In this document: one piece after another, positions 46,520 through 54,678 of the stretch | How positions within the stretch are numbered: the stretch's first letter is position 1 | How the letters are laid out: the number at the start of each line of letters is the position of its first letter | Notes under the pieces: generated by a model | The model's input: only the letters and a program-made list of their open reading frames with translations | Told to the model about the DNA's origin: nothing | Databases searched by the model: none | Translations under genes and position numbers: made by a program | Assembly: GCA_949284175.1 (NCBI GenBank) | Contig: CASDVE010000021.1 | Location: forward strand, 32,975 to 96,974 | Direction of reading: 5' to 3' | Length of the DNA: 64,000 nucleotides | From: an uncultured Eubacteriales bacterium | Lineage (GTDB): Bacteria; Bacillota; Clostridia; Lachnospirales; Lachnospiraceae

Positions 46520-48547
46520 ATGAAAAAATATTTAATGACCATGTTCTGCATTATCTCCTTTAGTGCAATCAGTATTTATATGGTTTATTTTCAGGGTTTT
46601 TATATTCCTTTTCCCAAGCATTCTCCATTAACTGTTTCTAGTACCATCAGTGAAAATACGATTCGTATCAAGAAAAACAACCAATATGAAGATTTTGTTA
46701 TAAAAGGAGTGACACTACCTTCTGGCATTGCCGGTTATCGAAATTCTGATTTTGCCATTGATAAAGAAACATATCTTAGGTGGTTTGATTTCATCCAGAA
46801 GATGGGAGCGAACACCATTCGCACTTATACGATTTATGACAGCACGTTTTACAATGCTTTTTTTGAATATAATCAAAATTCGTCTAAGCCTTTATACCTC
46901 TTACAAGGCATTCAAGTCACAGATTACGCAAACAACTCTAAAAATGATGCCTATGGAAAAGATTTTTATTATAGTTTAAAAAAAGATGCAAGAGATATTG
47001 TAGATGTGATTCATGGGAAAAAAATTATTAGTATAAACAAAGTAAAAGGAAGTGGCATCTATTCCAAAGATGTTTCTCCGTGGGTTCTAGGATATATCAT
47101 CGGATCCGATTGGAACTTGGATACTGTTGCTTTTACGGATCATAATGAACACCCAACCTCCTTTGAGGGGGCGTATTTTAGCACCTCAAAAGATGCTACT
47201 CCATTTGAAGTGATGCTTGCAAAAGTTATGGATACCTTAATTTCCTATGAAACCGCAAAATATAACACTCAATCTTTAATTACCTTTTCCAATTCTACCT
47301 TAAGCGATCCATTGGAATCCGAAGAAGATTCTCTTTCTCAAAGCAACCAATATGTTTCCATTGATCCAAATCATATCATTGCATCCGAGAATCTAAAAAG
47401 TGGATACTTTGCCTCCTATAAGTTAGAATCCATGAACTCCTCCTTTGCAGATACAACGGAAACAAGGGCGTATTTACAGGAATTACAATCCCACCACAAG
47501 ATGCCTGTCATCATCAGTGACTTTGGATATTCCACTTCTCGAGGGGTAGATGATATAACCGGTGCTATAAGCGAGGAAGAACAAGGAAAAGAAATTGTAA
47601 AACGATACCAAACACTACTGGATAATGGATTTTGTGGTGCTTTTATCAATTCATGGCAGGATTCATGGGATCGTTCCTCTTGGAATACGGTTCATGCAGT
47701 GGATAAAACCCAAATCTATCTCTGGCACGATATTCAAAGCAAAAGCACAGGATATGGTATTCTAGGATTTCGTTCCAATGAAAATACCATCAATGGAAGT
47801 AAACAAGATTGGCCAAGCACAGTGCAAAAAACCAAGCATCAAAACACATCCATTTATAGTTTTTCGGATGAAAAAGGACTCTATCTATTTTTTGATGAAA
47901 AGGATATGAAGGACAAAGAAGAACTGCTTATAGCTTTGGATATCACTCCTAAGAGCGGAAGCAAACAATATGATACAGTTCAATTTAATAAAGGCGTAGA
48001 TTTTATCATAACCCTTTCTAAACAACAAGGACAGTTCCTCGTTCATAGCCGATATGATCCTACACGGGAAAACTACTTGTCACAAATAAACGGAGAAAAT
48101 CCTTTTATCAATCCGCCATCTAAAGATGATACGAAGTTTGAACTAGCAACACAGCTTTGTAAAGATCTAAAAACTCCTTTAGACTCTCAAATAGAAGGTC
48201 CAACGCTACAAAAAGTATTCAAAACAGGAAATCTAATTTCTGGAAATATAACGAAAAATTCATTGACCGACTACTGTTATTCTTCTGAAGGACTAGAACT
48301 TAGAATCCCATGGCAACTTTTAAACGTTTCCAATCCCGTTGATATGGAAATCCATGACGACTATTATGAAAATTTTGGTGTGATACCGCTTAAGATAAAG
48401 CAACTTTATTTAGGCTTTGGTGATAGCAAAGACAAAAAAATATCCTTAACCTCTTTCCATTTTAATGAAGAGTTACCAAAACATTTTGATGAATATTTAA
48501 AACCATCTTATTCTATCATCCAATCCTATTGGAGGGATGACTTATGA
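46520..48547 (+). CDS. Membrane-anchored glycosidase-like protein (GH2/GH5-type barrel)
   Basis: 675 residues. A signal anchor (about 5-25) is followed by a TIM-barrel-like domain (about 60-420) that begins with IKGVTLPSGIAGYR and KMGANTIRTYTIYD. At the strand-4 position it reads GYIIGSDWN and at the strand-7 position VIISDFGYSTSRG. Related clan-A enzymes have Glu at these two places, so both catalytic acids appear to be Asp here. The C-terminal 250 residues form a beta-rich domain. It might bind or trim the polymer made by the GT2 enzyme. RBS GAAAGGA. It overlaps the next gene (ATGA). Confidence 0.65.
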   Translation: MKKYLMTMFCIISFSAISIYMVYFQGFYIPFPKHSPLTVSSTISENTIRIKKNNQYEDFVIKGVTLPSGIAGYRNSDFAIDKETYLRWFDFIQKMGANTIRTYTIYDSTFYNAFFEYNQNSSKPLYLLQGIQVTDYANNSKNDAYGKDFYYSLKKDARDIVDVIHGKKIISINKVKGSGIYSKDVSPWVLGYIIGSDWNLDTVAFTDHNEHPTSFEGAYFSTSKDATPFEVMLAKVMDTLISYETAKYNTQSLITFSNSTLSDPLESEEDSLSQSNQYVSIDPNHIIASENLKSGYFASYKLESMNSSFADTTETRAYLQELQSHHKMPVIISDFGYSTSRGVDDITGAISEEEQGKEIVKRYQTLLDNGFCGAFINSWQDSWDRSSWNTVHAVDKTQIYLWHDIQSKSTGYGILGFRSNENTINGSKQDWPSTVQKTKHQNTSIYSFSDEKGLYLFFDEKDMKDKEELLIALDITPKSGSKQYDTVQFNKGVDFIITLSKQQGQFLVHSRYDPTRENYLSQINGENPFINPPSKDDTKFELATQLCKDLKTPLDSQIEGPTLQKVFKTGNLISGNITKNSLTDYCYSSEGLELRIPWQLLNVSNPVDMEIHDDYYENFGVIPLKIKQLYLGFGDSKDKKISLTSFHFNEELPKHFDEYLKPSYSIIQSYWRDDL

Positions 48548-49623
48548 TCATTGATTATATTATTTACATTTATGTAGCCACCTGTATTTTACTGCTTTTA
48601 TACAATTTTATCTATATGTATAAAAGCAAAATTTTGGATTTTATGATTCAAAAATATACGACACAATTTGGAGTTATGTTGAGCAAAGAATTTGAACATT
48701 TAAAACAAGACAGGCCGGTGAGTAAGGCACATATAAAAATGCTACAAAAAAAACTTTTATCATTAAACTCCCTCATTGCCTATGTGGATGCCTTAAAAGA
48801 ATATAATACAAATCCATATTTACAATCCTATTTGTATCAGACTTCTTCGGCACAACAGTATCTGGCATTAAAATATATTAGGAAAAATGATATGCACAAG
48901 TCATTTTTTGCCTACTCCATATCTTTATATCCACCAAACTTTAGGAATGAATATCGCCCACTTTTGGAAATCCTCGTCGGCTACTTGGATCATAGTTCCA
49001 TTTATTGTCGTGAAAATGTGTTAAAGGCTCTCTATTCCATTGGAAATATTTATGCGGTTGAGATGGCATTTCAATTTATGAATGATCATAACTTATACCA
49101 TCATCCAAAACTTCTAGCAGATGGTCTTGCCACATTCAATGGAGATAAACAAGCATTGGGATCTACCTTATGGAATCATATAAAAGATTGGGATGAAAAT
49201 TTGATGCTGGCTATTATCTACTTTATTTCCACAAGTTCTAGTAGCTTTAAGGAAGTCTTTTTTCCCTATGTAACTTCAAGCCATACGCATCCGGAAATTC
49301 GTCTTGAAATTTTGAGATACTATCGAAGACATACTTATGAACCGATCAAAGAGTATCTGTTCCAACTATTAGAATCCGATGAAAATGTCAATTTAAAAAT
49401 TGTGGCATCTTCTGTTTTATCGCAGTATCCTGGAAAAGATACCATAGACCACTTAAAAAGAGCATTATGCCATCAAAACTGGTATGTGAGATACAATGCC
49501 GCTCAGTCATTGAGCACCTTAAAAACACCGAAAAAAGAGCTTTTGGATATTTTACATGGTACGGATCAGTATGCAAAAGAAATGCTACAATATATGTTTG
49601 AACATGAGGGGGTGAAATCTTGA
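48544..49623 (+). CDS. HEAT-repeat membrane protein
   Basis: 359 residues. One N-terminal membrane helix (about 5-25) is followed by helical repeats: HEAT-like units are clearest at the end (LEILRYYRRHTYEPIKEYLF, LKIVASSVLSQYPGKD and WYVRYNAAQSLSTLKTPKKE). HEAT repeats serve protein-protein contacts, so it may scaffold the polymer machinery at the inner membrane face. It overlaps the genes on both sides by a few bases, showing tight coupling. Confidence 0.75.
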   Translation: MIIDYIIYIYVATCILLLLYNFIYMYKSKILDFMIQKYTTQFGVMLSKEFEHLKQDRPVSKAHIKMLQKKLLSLNSLIAYVDALKEYNTNPYLQSYLYQTSSAQQYLALKYIRKNDMHKSFFAYSISLYPPNFRNEYRPLLEILVGYLDHSSIYCRENVLKALYSIGNIYAVEMAFQFMNDHNLYHHPKLLADGLATFNGDKQALGSTLWNHIKDWDENLMLAIIYFISTSSSSFKEVFFPYVTSSHTHPEIRLEILRYYRRHTYEPIKEYLFQLLESDENVNLKIVASSVLSQYPGKDTIDHLKRALCHQNWYVRYNAAQSLSTLKTPKKELLDILHGTDQYAKEMLQYMFEHEGVKS

Positions 49624-51005
49624 TATTCGTACTCGATATTGCCAACGTTTTCTTCATCACCTACTTACTGGCATATTCCACTTTTTTATTTATTTCCGTT
49701 TTAGTAGGTGCATTCAAACTATTTGAAAATGAACAACGCTTTATTACAAACAGCCAAATTAAACACTCCTATTATGTGCCTGTCTCCATCCTAGTTCCCG
49801 CATATAATGAGGAAGTTACCATTGTAGACAGCATTCACTCTCTTTTAAAACTGGATTATCGGCTATATGAAATCATCATTATTGATGACGGTTCCAAAGA
49901 CAATACCGTTAAAGTACTGATGGACGCATTTGACTTTCGAAAAACCAACCGTCCCATTTATAAAAAAGTGAAGAGCAAAAAAGAAACGGCAATTTATGAG
50001 ACTCAGGTCGGAAATGTCCGTATTACTTTAATCAGCAAAGAAAATGGAGGAAAAGGAGATTCTCTCAACATGGGAATCAACGCTTCTAGGTTCCCATACT
50101 TTATCTGCATTGATGCGGATTCCTTTTTACAAAAAGATTCGTTAGAAAAGATTATTCGCCCTGTGTTTGAGAACCCATCCATCATTGCAGTGGGGGGATT
50201 GATTCAAATTGCGCAATCTGTGGAAATTAAAGATTCTGAAATTGTAAAATATAAAATTCCTTCTCGCCCCGTTTTAGGAATGCAGGTGATGGAATACGCT
50301 AGAACTTTCCTTGCCTCTCGAATCTTAAAAGATCTATACGGCGGAAATCTGATCATCTCAGGTGCTTTTGGACTCTTTAAAAAAGATTATGCCATTGCTG
50401 TTGGAGGCTATGACAATTCCACCCTCGGAGAAGATATGGAGCTTGTTATGAAACTCCATGTTTTTTGCATAAACAATCATATCAAATACAAGATCGCTTA
50501 TGAACCAGAGGCCATTTGTTGGTCTCAAGCGCCAGGAAATGTACGAGATCTTATGAAACAAAGACGAAGATGGCATCTAGGATTGTTTCAGTGCATGACT
50601 CGCTATTATTATATCTTTGCTAATATTCGATTTGGCTTACTTAGTTTCGTATCCTACTTGTACTATTTATTCTTTGAATTGTTATCTCCAATTATTGAAA
50701 CCATGGGATTGGGAATCATGATCATTGCACAACTTTCTGGATTGTTAAATGTTACCTTTCTCATTAACTTTTTTATTCTATATTCCCTCTTTGGGACATT
50801 TATTACCTTAACAGCATTCTTCCAGCGAATTTATACGAGGAGTATAAAATTGAGTTTTATGGATGGACTAAAAGCCATAGCCCTTTGCTTGATGGAATGC
50901 CTATTTTTCCGCTATTTACTGTCCTTTGTGCGAATTACAGCCTTTATTGGATATAAAAAACGGAAACATTCATGGGGATCTATTAAGAGAGAAAAGATGA
51001 GTTGA
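49620..51005 (+). CDS. Family 2 glycosyltransferase (processive, polysaccharide synthase type)
   Basis: 461 residues. An N-terminal helix, then the GT-A domain with SILVPAYNEEVTI, IIIDDGSKDN, the metal-binding DADS of ICIDADSFL, GEDMELVMKL and the QRRRWHLG motif of processive synthases. About three helices close the C-terminus. It resembles synthases of the poly-GlcNAc/hyaluronan/cellulose group and would make and export a beta-linked polymer. The start is TTG at 49620, after GAGGGGGTG, overlapping the previous stop. Last gene of the operon. Confidence 0.9.
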   Translation: MIFVLDIANVFFITYLLAYSTFLFISVLVGAFKLFENEQRFITNSQIKHSYYVPVSILVPAYNEEVTIVDSIHSLLKLDYRLYEIIIIDDGSKDNTVKVLMDAFDFRKTNRPIYKKVKSKKETAIYETQVGNVRITLISKENGGKGDSLNMGINASRFPYFICIDADSFLQKDSLEKIIRPVFENPSIIAVGGLIQIAQSVEIKDSEIVKYKIPSRPVLGMQVMEYARTFLASRILKDLYGGNLIISGAFGLFKKDYAIAVGGYDNSTLGEDMELVMKLHVFCINNHIKYKIAYEPEAICWSQAPGNVRDLMKQRRRWHLGLFQCMTRYYYIFANIRFGLLSFVSYLYYLFFELLSPIIETMGLGIMIIAQLSGLLNVTFLINFFILYSLFGTFITLTAFFQRIYTRSIKLSFMDGLKAIALCLMECLFFRYLLSFVRITAFIGYKKRKHSWGSIKREKMS

Positions 51006-51036
51006 TGAAAAGATACTCTATATATTAAAATCACAA

Positions 51037-51083
51037 AAATGGAAAATATCCTTAAAAACTATTTCTAAGGATATTTTCCATTT
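51037..51083. terminator. Bidirectional terminator between GT2 and DUF2798 genes
   Basis: AAATGGAAAATATCCTTA pairs perfectly over 18 bp with TAAGGATATTTTCCATTT, with an 11-nt loop. It separates convergent genes. Confidence 0.88.
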
Positions 51084-51100
51084 CTATTTCATTCTTCTAC

Positions 51101-51592
51101 TTAAGCAATAGCCTGTTCATTTTCGATTCCTTTTTCAGGAAATAATTTTCCAAACACCAATCGAACAACTGGACCCGCAAAGAAAATCTGCCATCCAAGT
51201 GCCATAGGGAAATTCATTACCGTTGTCTGTATCCATTTTGCCACTACTTGGGCATCCAATCCACCTTTAAATAATACTGTGGCAATGAAACTCATAATTG
51301 GACACATAAAGCATACTGTCATAATAGAAATAGCTAAAATAATAACAATAGGTCGATCACTTCTTGGATTTACCATACGAAATGCCATTTTTTGAGCCAG
51401 TTTTCCAACGAAAAGTAATTCTAATAAAAATGCTACAATTCCCATAATCCATAATTCTCCTAACGCGATTACGAACACTTGATTTGTCAGTCCTCCCATA
51501 TCTAGTGAGATATTATAGACTACCATACCATAGACCATAACGATCACCATCATTACTGTAAAAATAATTTCTTGAATTTTTGTTTTTGGCAT
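51101..51592 (-). CDS. DUF2798 membrane protein
   Basis: 163 residues with four predicted membrane helices, matching the two-unit DUF2798 pattern: KIQEIIFTVMMVIVMVYGM in the first half and a repeat of the fold after SDRPIVIILAISIMTVCFM. Function unknown. The ATG at 51592 follows GAAGGAGGAATTAAA, while the frame reaching 51685 has no support. A palindrome TATCAAATTTGATA (51706-51719) lies 115 bp upstream. Confidence 0.82.
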   Translation of the reverse strand: MPKTKIQEIIFTVMMVIVMVYGMVVYNISLDMGGLTNQVFVIALGELWIMGIVAFLLELLFVGKLAQKMAFRMVNPRSDRPIVIILAISIMTVCFMCPIMSFIATVLFKGGLDAQVVAKWIQTTVMNFPMALGWQIFFAGPVVRLVFGKLFPEKGIENEQAIA

Positions 51593-51705
51593 TTTAATTC
51601 CTCCTTCGCCTCTTTGGAAAATGGACGAAATACTATGATAGAAAACGCAAAAAAATCGCAGTAAAAGCCATTTTATAACTTTCACTGCGATCCTATCTTT
51701 TCCTC

Positions 51706-51788
51706 TATCAAATTTGATAAAATCTCGTTACCATTTTCATCTAAATATAATTATTTTGTTTGCGTTGAATATTTTATCATAAAATATT
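51706..51788. promoter_or_regulatory. Palindromes upstream of the DUF2798 gene
   Basis: TATCAAATTTGATA (51706-51719) is a perfect 14-bp palindrome and may be a repressor site. AATATTTTA-TCA-TAAAATATT (51768-51788) is an AT-only hairpin, which may help end transcription from rplL or simply be part of the promoter. Confidence 0.4.
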
Positions 51789-51872
51789 TTTTTATGCAAG
51801 TTTTTCCAATTTATTCTCAAAATCTTTTCTAAACAATGAAAGTATATCCGTTTGACTCATACCTTCATAAAA

Positions 51873-51912
51873 AAATCCGCAATCTCCTGTTTCCAGTCGA
51901 TTGCGGATTTTA
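51873..51912 (-). terminator. Terminator after rplL
   Basis: AAATCCGCAATC / GATTGCGGATTT, a perfect 12-bp stem with a 14-nt loop, followed by a run of seven T on the minus strand. It closes the rplJ-rplL transcript, so rpoBC cannot be reached from it. Confidence 0.92.
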
Positions 51913-51950
51913 TTCTATACTTGCTAATCTTGCTAAAGTTAGGACTTAAA

Positions 51951-52341
51951 TTATTTAAGTGTAACTTTTGCTCCTTCAGCTTCAAGTTTAGTTTTGATTT
52001 CTTCAGCTTCTTCTTTAGATGCAGCTTCTTGCTTCTTCTTTAGATGCAGCTTCTTTTAATACTTTAGGAGCTCCGTCTACTGCTTCTTTAGCTTCTTTTA
52101 ATCCTAAACCTGTTACTTCACGAACAACTTTGATAACTTTAACTTTGTTTGGACCAACTTCTGTTAATTCAACGTCGAATTCAGATTTTTCTTCTCCAGC
52201 TGCTTCACCAGCACCTGCTGCTGCAACTACAACACCTGCTGCTGCAGAAACACCAAATTCTTCTTCACAAGCTTTTACTAATTCATTTAATTCTAATACA
52301 GATAAACCTTTGATTACTTCAATAATTTCCTGAGTTGTCAT
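51951..52341 (-). CDS. rplL: Ribosomal protein L7/L12, reading frame broken by a 25-bp tandem duplication
   Basis: The frame opens with [20 protein letters not shown], the Ala/Gly-rich hinge, then [20 protein letters not shown] and [16 protein letters not shown], the hallmarks of L7/L12. After KEAASKEEA it shifts and stops at 52015 (108 residues). The shift is caused by a perfect 25-bp repeat at 52006-52030 and 52031-52055. Removing one copy restores a protein of 121 residues ending [17 protein letters not shown] with a stop at 51951, the normal length. The lost C-terminal helix and strand are part of the factor-binding domain. L7/L12 is nearly always required, so this is either a sequencing error or a severe mutation. 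Confidence 0.9.
52006..52055. repeat. 25-bp perfect tandem duplication inside rplL
   Basis: Two identical 25-bp units, 52006-52030 and 52031-52055, each starting GCTTCTTCTTTAGATG on the plus strand. Because 25 is not a multiple of three, the duplication throws rplL out of frame. The unit itself has GCTTCTT at its start and GCTTCTT at its end, a set-up that favours slippage. Confidence 0.95.
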
Positions 52342-52435
52342 CTTAAAAATCCTCCATTTAATAATTTAATTTCAATTTCACTAAAAGCAAAGCTGATAAT
52401 GGTAAAAAACATACGCTATGAGTTTATACCGAAAA

Positions 52436-52930
52436 TTAAGCCTCTGCTTCTTTAGATTCAGCAACTTGCTTGATAACACGAGCAAAGTTTGCGATAGGTG
52501 ACTGAATACTTCCAAGGAATTTGGAAAGTAATTCTTCTCTTGATGGAATTGTAGCGATAACCTGGATACCAGCTTTATCGTAATATGTTCCTTCTACAAC
52601 ACCTGATTTTAATTCTAATGCTGGAGCTGTTTTAGCGAATTTTGCTAAAATTCTAGCTGGAGCAGTAGCATCTGTTGAAGAGATAGCGATAGCTGTTGGT
52701 CCTTCTAAATCTGGACTTAATGCTTCGAAATCTGTTCCCTGAGAAGCTAAACGGATCATTGTGTTTTTGTATACTTTGTATACAACACCTGCTTCTCTTA
52801 ACTCTTTACGAAGAGCAGTATCTTGTTCTACTGTGATTCCACGGTAGTCAACTAATACAGCAGACTGAGCATCAGCAAGTAATCCTTTGATCTCTTCCAC
52901 GATAGGTTGTTTTAATTCTACTTTAGCCAC
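52436..52930 (-). CDS. rplJ: Ribosomal protein L10
   Basis: 164 residues. L10 of the ribosomal stalk: VELKQPIVEEIKGLLADAQS, VLVDYRGITVEQDTALRKEL, the VYKNTMIRLA block, and a C-terminal helix that binds L7/L12 dimers. The start is GTG at 52930, with GGAGGTG nine or so nt upstream. rplL follows 94 bp downstream. Controlled by the L10 leader upstream. Confidence 0.96.
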   Translation of the reverse strand: MAKVELKQPIVEEIKGLLADAQSAVLVDYRGITVEQDTALRKELREAGVVYKVYKNTMIRLASQGTDFEALSPDLEGPTAIAISSTDATAPARILAKFAKTAPALELKSGVVEGTYYDKAGIQVIATIPSREELLSKFLGSIQSPIANFARVIKQVAESKEAEA

Positions 52931-52954
52931 GATTGGTGCACCTCCTATATTATT

Positions 52955-53106
52955 TGTACACCGCCGATCATAAAAAAGCTCTGTATCCAAAGACACAGAG
53001 CATCTATCATTCTTAGTTATTATAAGAAAGTGATATTCCCTCGGTAGGCGTTTAGAACCTTATGCTTTACAGCACCTACTGTCTTCGGCAGTATTTACAC
53101 TAGAAC
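52955..53106 (-). ncRNA. Ribosomal protein L10 leader
   Basis: The transcript between promoter and rplJ contains the L10-leader core, with ACTGCCGAAGACAGTAGGTG and AAACGCCTACCGAGGG on the minus strand. In Firmicutes this RNA binds the L10-L12 complex and causes feedback repression. An attenuator hairpin (52972-53001) lies at its 3' end. Confidence 0.85.
52972..53001 (-). terminator. Attenuator in the L10 leader
   Basis: GCTCTGTGTC / GGATACAGAGC with a short loop, followed by six U on the minus strand, ahead of the rplJ ribosome site. It fits an intrinsic terminator controlled by the leader. Confidence 0.8.
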
Positions 53107-53135
53107 ACTTTACCATGCGTATCATTAAATGTCAA
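53107..53135 (-). promoter_or_regulatory. Promoter of rplJ-rplL
   Basis: TTGACA (53130-53135), 17-nt spacer, TAAAGT (53107-53112) on the minus strand. Near-consensus, directly before the L10 leader. Confidence 0.85.
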
Positions 53136-53307
53136 GCAGTTTTTTACAATTCCTTTTTTTACCGTTTTTATGCTATACTGTTGTAAATAGATTGCATTTA
53201 AAAAGTTCAATAAACAACTGACATAGAAGAAGAAAAATATATTTATAAACTATAAGAAAGGAATATCTAAAATCATCCTTATTGCTCTATAAAGGATGAG
53301 CATTTTA

Positions 53308-53679
53308 GTGGAATATGAAATGAAAATTCGAGAAACTTATACTTGTCCATTGGAACTGACACACGATATGATAAAAGGAAAGTGGAAACCCATTATACTA
53401 TGGCGACTGCGGTTAGGCCCTACTTCTCTTTCCAAATTAGAACACGATATTGATGGAATTACTCAAAAAATGCTACTGGAACATTTAAAAGAACTGATAG
53501 AACTTGATTTTGTGGAAAAAAAAGCGTATGAAGGCTATCCTCTAAAAGTGGAATATTCTCTCAAAAAACCACAAGGAGAAAAAATACTCTCTGCATTAAA
53601 AATCATGCAAGAAATTGGTATTGACTACATGATAGCACATGGAATGTCAGATGTCCTAAAAGAGAAAGGAATTTTATAA
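53308..53679 (+). CDS. HxlR-family transcriptional regulator
   Basis: About 123 residues, a single winged-helix domain of the HxlR (MarR-like) type: TCPLELTHDMIKGKWKPIIL with the family Cys, LSKLEHDIDGITQKMLLEHL for the recognition region and YPLKVEYSLKK for the wing. Such proteins often sense electrophiles, aldehydes or redox stress through the Cys and control the neighbouring gene. The start is uncertain: GTG at 53308 has AAGGATGAG at good spacing, ATG at 53296 or 53320 are alternatives. The PEBP gene 95 bp downstream is the likely partner. Confidence 0.88.
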   Translation: MEYEMKIRETYTCPLELTHDMIKGKWKPIILWRLRLGPTSLSKLEHDIDGITQKMLLEHLKELIELDFVEKKAYEGYPLKVEYSLKKPQGEKILSALKIMQEIGIDYMIAHGMSDVLKEKGIL

Positions 53680-53774
53680 ATAAAAAATACCCACAAAAAA
53701 GTAAGTAATTTACACCTTTATTTCCATCCCGTATAATGTAGCTACAAAGAATTACACAGTAGGAGGTCGTTACG

Positions 53775-54278
53775 ATGCAAATTATCAGTCATGGAATTAT
53801 TGATGGAACAATAGAAGATAAATATGGAAAACATGGAAAACATTTTAATGAAAATGGTGTGCCAACCTATTCTCTACCATTTGAGATTTTGGACGCTCCA
53901 GAAGGAACAAAAAGTTTTGCGTTACTTCTTGAAGATAAGGACGCTTTTCCAATCAGTGGTGGATTTTCTTGGATTCATTGGGTGGCAGCAAATATTACGA
54001 AAACAAAGATCGATGAAAATGAAAGCCAATCCACAAACGATTTCGTTCAAGGAGTGAACAGTTGGATTAGTATGCAGGGCGGAAATCAAAGCAAGGAATT
54101 ATCATCTTATTATGGAGGAATGGCTCCACCAAATGATCCTCACACTTATGAACTTCATATCTACGCTTTAGACTGTATGTTAGACTTAGAAAATGGTTTT
54201 ATGATGCACGAAATGTTCCGTCAAATGGAAGGACATATATTAGAACAAGCTACTTTAAAAGGAACTTATCGTCATTAA
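53775..54278 (+). CDS. YbhB/YbcL family (PEBP) protein
   Basis: 167 residues of the phosphatidylethanolamine-binding/Raf-kinase-inhibitor-like fold. It has SLPFEILDAPEGTKSFALLLEDKD, GFSWIHWVAANI, GGMAPPNDPHTYELHIYALD, with the conserved pocket residues Asp, His and the Pro-Pro-x-x-x-His segment. The bacterial role is not well known. AGGAGG lies before the ATG. It follows the HxlR gene and is probably controlled by it. Confidence 0.9.
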   Translation: MQIISHGIIDGTIEDKYGKHGKHFNENGVPTYSLPFEILDAPEGTKSFALLLEDKDAFPISGGFSWIHWVAANITKTKIDENESQSTNDFVQGVNSWISMQGGNQSKELSSYYGGMAPPNDPHTYELHIYALDCMLDLENGFMMHEMFRQMEGHILEQATLKGTYRH

Positions 54279-54362
54279 TCTCCCTTCCGTTTCTCATTTC
54301 ATTATAAGAAACTTGCTCTTCTAGGAAAAACTGTCATCTATTATATATTTTTACATAAAAAT

Positions 54363-54401
54363 TTTCTGTGCAATGGCATAAACTTTACCATTGCACAGAA
54401 A
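54363..54401. terminator. Hairpin between the PEBP and hydrogenase genes
   Basis: TTTCTGTGCAATGG / CCATTGCACAGAAA, a perfect 14-bp stem with an 11-nt loop. A T-run follows on the minus strand. It may stop hydrogenase readthrough or the PEBP transcript. The rest of 54279-54678 is AT-rich and shows no gene. Confidence 0.6.
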
Positions 54402-54678
54402 TCCCCATAAATCTTTCTTATAAAAATCTTTTATTTTCTATAAGGCATTCTTCTCATTTCCGAATGTCCCCTCATTTTATCCAGCTGAAAATGGAATCCA
54501 TTTTCCCCCATAAATAAATGGTCTTCCATTTCTTGCACATTTGTTTGCTACATCACTTTTGTATCACGAACACTATCTTATTTTTTCACATTATTTTCTT
54601 CTCTCATATACTATTTTTTATAATAGCCTAATCCCCATTTTTTCTATTAACTAACTAATCTTCTCCCCATTGTCATCC

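Noticed and set aside
46369..46551. 60-codon frame on the minus strand upstream of the transposase
   Set aside because: It covers the non-coding left end of the IS110 element and the start of the next gene, with no ribosome site.
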